Assembly (NCBI RefSeq): GCF_901709675.1
Contig: NC_051093.1
Location: 6,657,053-6,721,052, forward strand
Direction of reading: 5' to 3'
From: Syngnathus acus
Taxonomy: Eukaryota; Chordata; Actinopteri; Syngnathiformes; Syngnathidae
Length of the DNA stretch: 64,000 bases
Position 1 is the stretch's first letter. Every line of letters starts with the position of its first letter. This document shows, one piece after another, positions 1 through 64,000 of the stretch. The notes beneath the pieces were generated by a model that made no database searches, was not told the origin of the DNA, and worked only from the letters and a program-made list of their open reading frames with translations. The position numbers and the translations under genes were made by a program.

Positions 1-659
1 AGTGGCAGAATCTCTAAAACTATTTGAATAGAATAAAAAAAATATAGCACTTTGCTTCAGTCTTTTCTGCTTGTCTACCATGTTGTTGTTTTTTTTAATC
101 AGTCTGTAAACATTATTCATCAGTAGCACCTACACTACTCCCGCCAAAGCCTCAGTTTCTCCTCTCATGTCCATTTGATCTCACCCACGTTGTGCTCTGC
201 CAGGCATCACAATAGCCACATTTGTCAGTTTAATAAGCAGCAGACTGTTGGACTGGCTTATTGTGGCATCCTGCCCTCCTGAGATGGCCCTAATTTAGGT
301 CGACACGACAAATAAAGTCTCCCTGTAAAGAATCCCTACAACAGCAAGAATATGGATCAGGAGGATCTTCGGATGTTTCTCCATTCATACAATCACAACA
401 AATCTTTTCTGAAACCACCTAAAGTGATGGAGCCCGATTTTTTTCTTCTACCAGGTATGGCACAACACATTAGTAGTGATCAGTACATGGTAGAAAATAA
501 ATAATGATATTACCTGCAAAGACAGAAGCTGTACATTTACACCCAAACGGGCGAAGGTTCGTTCGGAATAGAATGTCGAGAAAAGAAACGTGTGGCTATG
601 ACATCCCTCGGTGTTGAAGAAATTATAATACAAATTCAGGGATGAGAACATATCTGTGA
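1..659 (-). other. grin2a: grin2a 3'UTR (incomplete)
   Basis: Sequence downstream of the TAG on the minus strand. I see no AATAAA on the minus strand here; weak ATTAAA-like sites occur near 97-102 and 230-235. The 3'UTR therefore probably continues past the left edge. No ORF here looks real. Confidence 0.6.
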
Positions 660-63204
<62,545 letters not shown>

Positions 63205-63226
63205 ACTTCCGAAACCACTTCAGCCC

Positions 63227-64000
63227 CTGCACGGAAGAAAAGAACATTTGTCAGAGTAGGCTTCTTTTAAGGAATGGTGGGACACATATATGAGTGGGGG
63301 ATGGCTTGAGAGAGACATTCAAGATGACTAATAAGTTTTCCGGTCGCAGTCACGACTACCTAGGTAGGATGATTCAAACGGAGGCTGCTTGGGTATGCAA
63401 TATGTGACTTATGAGGGTAATAACTGGCGTTTACACGCTTGATTTCAAATAGGGAACCAAAGCGGTCTTCACATTAGTGACAAGTAGAATTCTTTTTTTT
63501 TTCTCCAGAATCGGGTCCCAGAATCGGTAATGGAATCAAAATAAGTCTTATGAAATAGGAAAGTAGTGAAGTAAATCGGTGTCAACTGATTCACTGACTG
63601 TGAGACACGGTGGTGGTGGGGGAGGAGCTAAATCTAGTCTGGGTCGTTAGTGGAAATTAGTCATGACCAGAGGCAACACTATTAGACATAATCATAATAA
63701 TTTATATTTCAAGGTAACAAAAAAAAGCAAAAGAAAAAATGGTTTGGTGGTTGTCATACTTGCGTAAAGGGATAAAATTTTGATAGCTTAATTAAAGTTA
63801 CTGAGTCGGAATGTTACCTTTCAAAATTCAAGGTTACCTCCACTAATTAATTTTCCCAACCAAATCCGCTCGTGAAAAACGGTTCCATCATGTTCCTGAG
63901 GTGGTACAGATGTGTGGTGAGGGCTTTGTCTGAAAAGTATGATAATGTGATGAGACGGCGTTTGAATCAATATGACAGAGCCAGGTAAGACATGTAAGGA
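63227..64000 (-). other. grin2a 5' intron (between UTR exons, incomplete)
   Basis: Upstream of the acceptor of the ATG exon. No ORF or promoter recognised; poly-T 63491-63501. The promoter and upstream UTR exons lie beyond the right edge. Confidence 0.7.

Overview
The window is vertebrate, almost certainly teleost, nuclear DNA. It holds one complete, interrupted protein-coding gene on the minus strand plus a large load of transposons. Fourteen coding exons, all with GT-AG introns and compatible phases, join into a 1546-residue NMDA-type ionotropic glutamate receptor subunit of the GluN2A class (grin2a). I cannot tell which teleost duplicate (grin2aa or grin2ab) it is. The evidence for a fish is the close match to GluN2A combined with fish-style repeats: an L2-clade LINE with an esterase ORF1, palindromic TA-flanked MITEs and hAT-like MITEs.

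Layout, read in the direction of the gene from high to low coordinates. A short 5'UTR piece and the signal-peptide/amino-terminal-domain exon lie at 62722-63226. Intron 1 is about 33.5 kb, has no other gene, and carries nine of the window's twelve copies of a palindromic MITE family, a hAT-like MITE with an 8-bp target duplication, a 170-bp tandem repeat and other repeats. Exon 2 is at 29048-29214. Intron 2 contains a near-complete L2 LINE on the opposite strand (about 24175-28721). Exons 3-14 lie between 22111 and 660 and encode the rest of the amino-terminal domain, the bipartite ligand-binding domain, the M1-M4 channel and the long cytoplasmic tail ending in the PDZ ligand ESDV. The 3'UTR runs off the left edge.

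The receptor keeps the glutamate-binding residues, the pore asparagines and the M3 SYTANLAAF gate. It differs from mammalian GluN2A at places that are normally very conserved: both histidines of the high-affinity zinc site (human H42/H44) are arginines, and the start of M3 and the M3-S2 linker carry substitutions. Two introns split segments that I remember as single exons in mammals; this is unverified. The LINE has both ORFs open. They lie in one reading frame separated by a single UGA, which makes recoding or a split ancestral ORF worth testing.

I found no credible second host gene, RNA gene or CRISPR array. I see nothing that I can defend as a wholly new biological system. The best leads are the altered zinc site, the UGA-separated LINE ORFs and the dense palindromic MITE family with a dated nested insertion.
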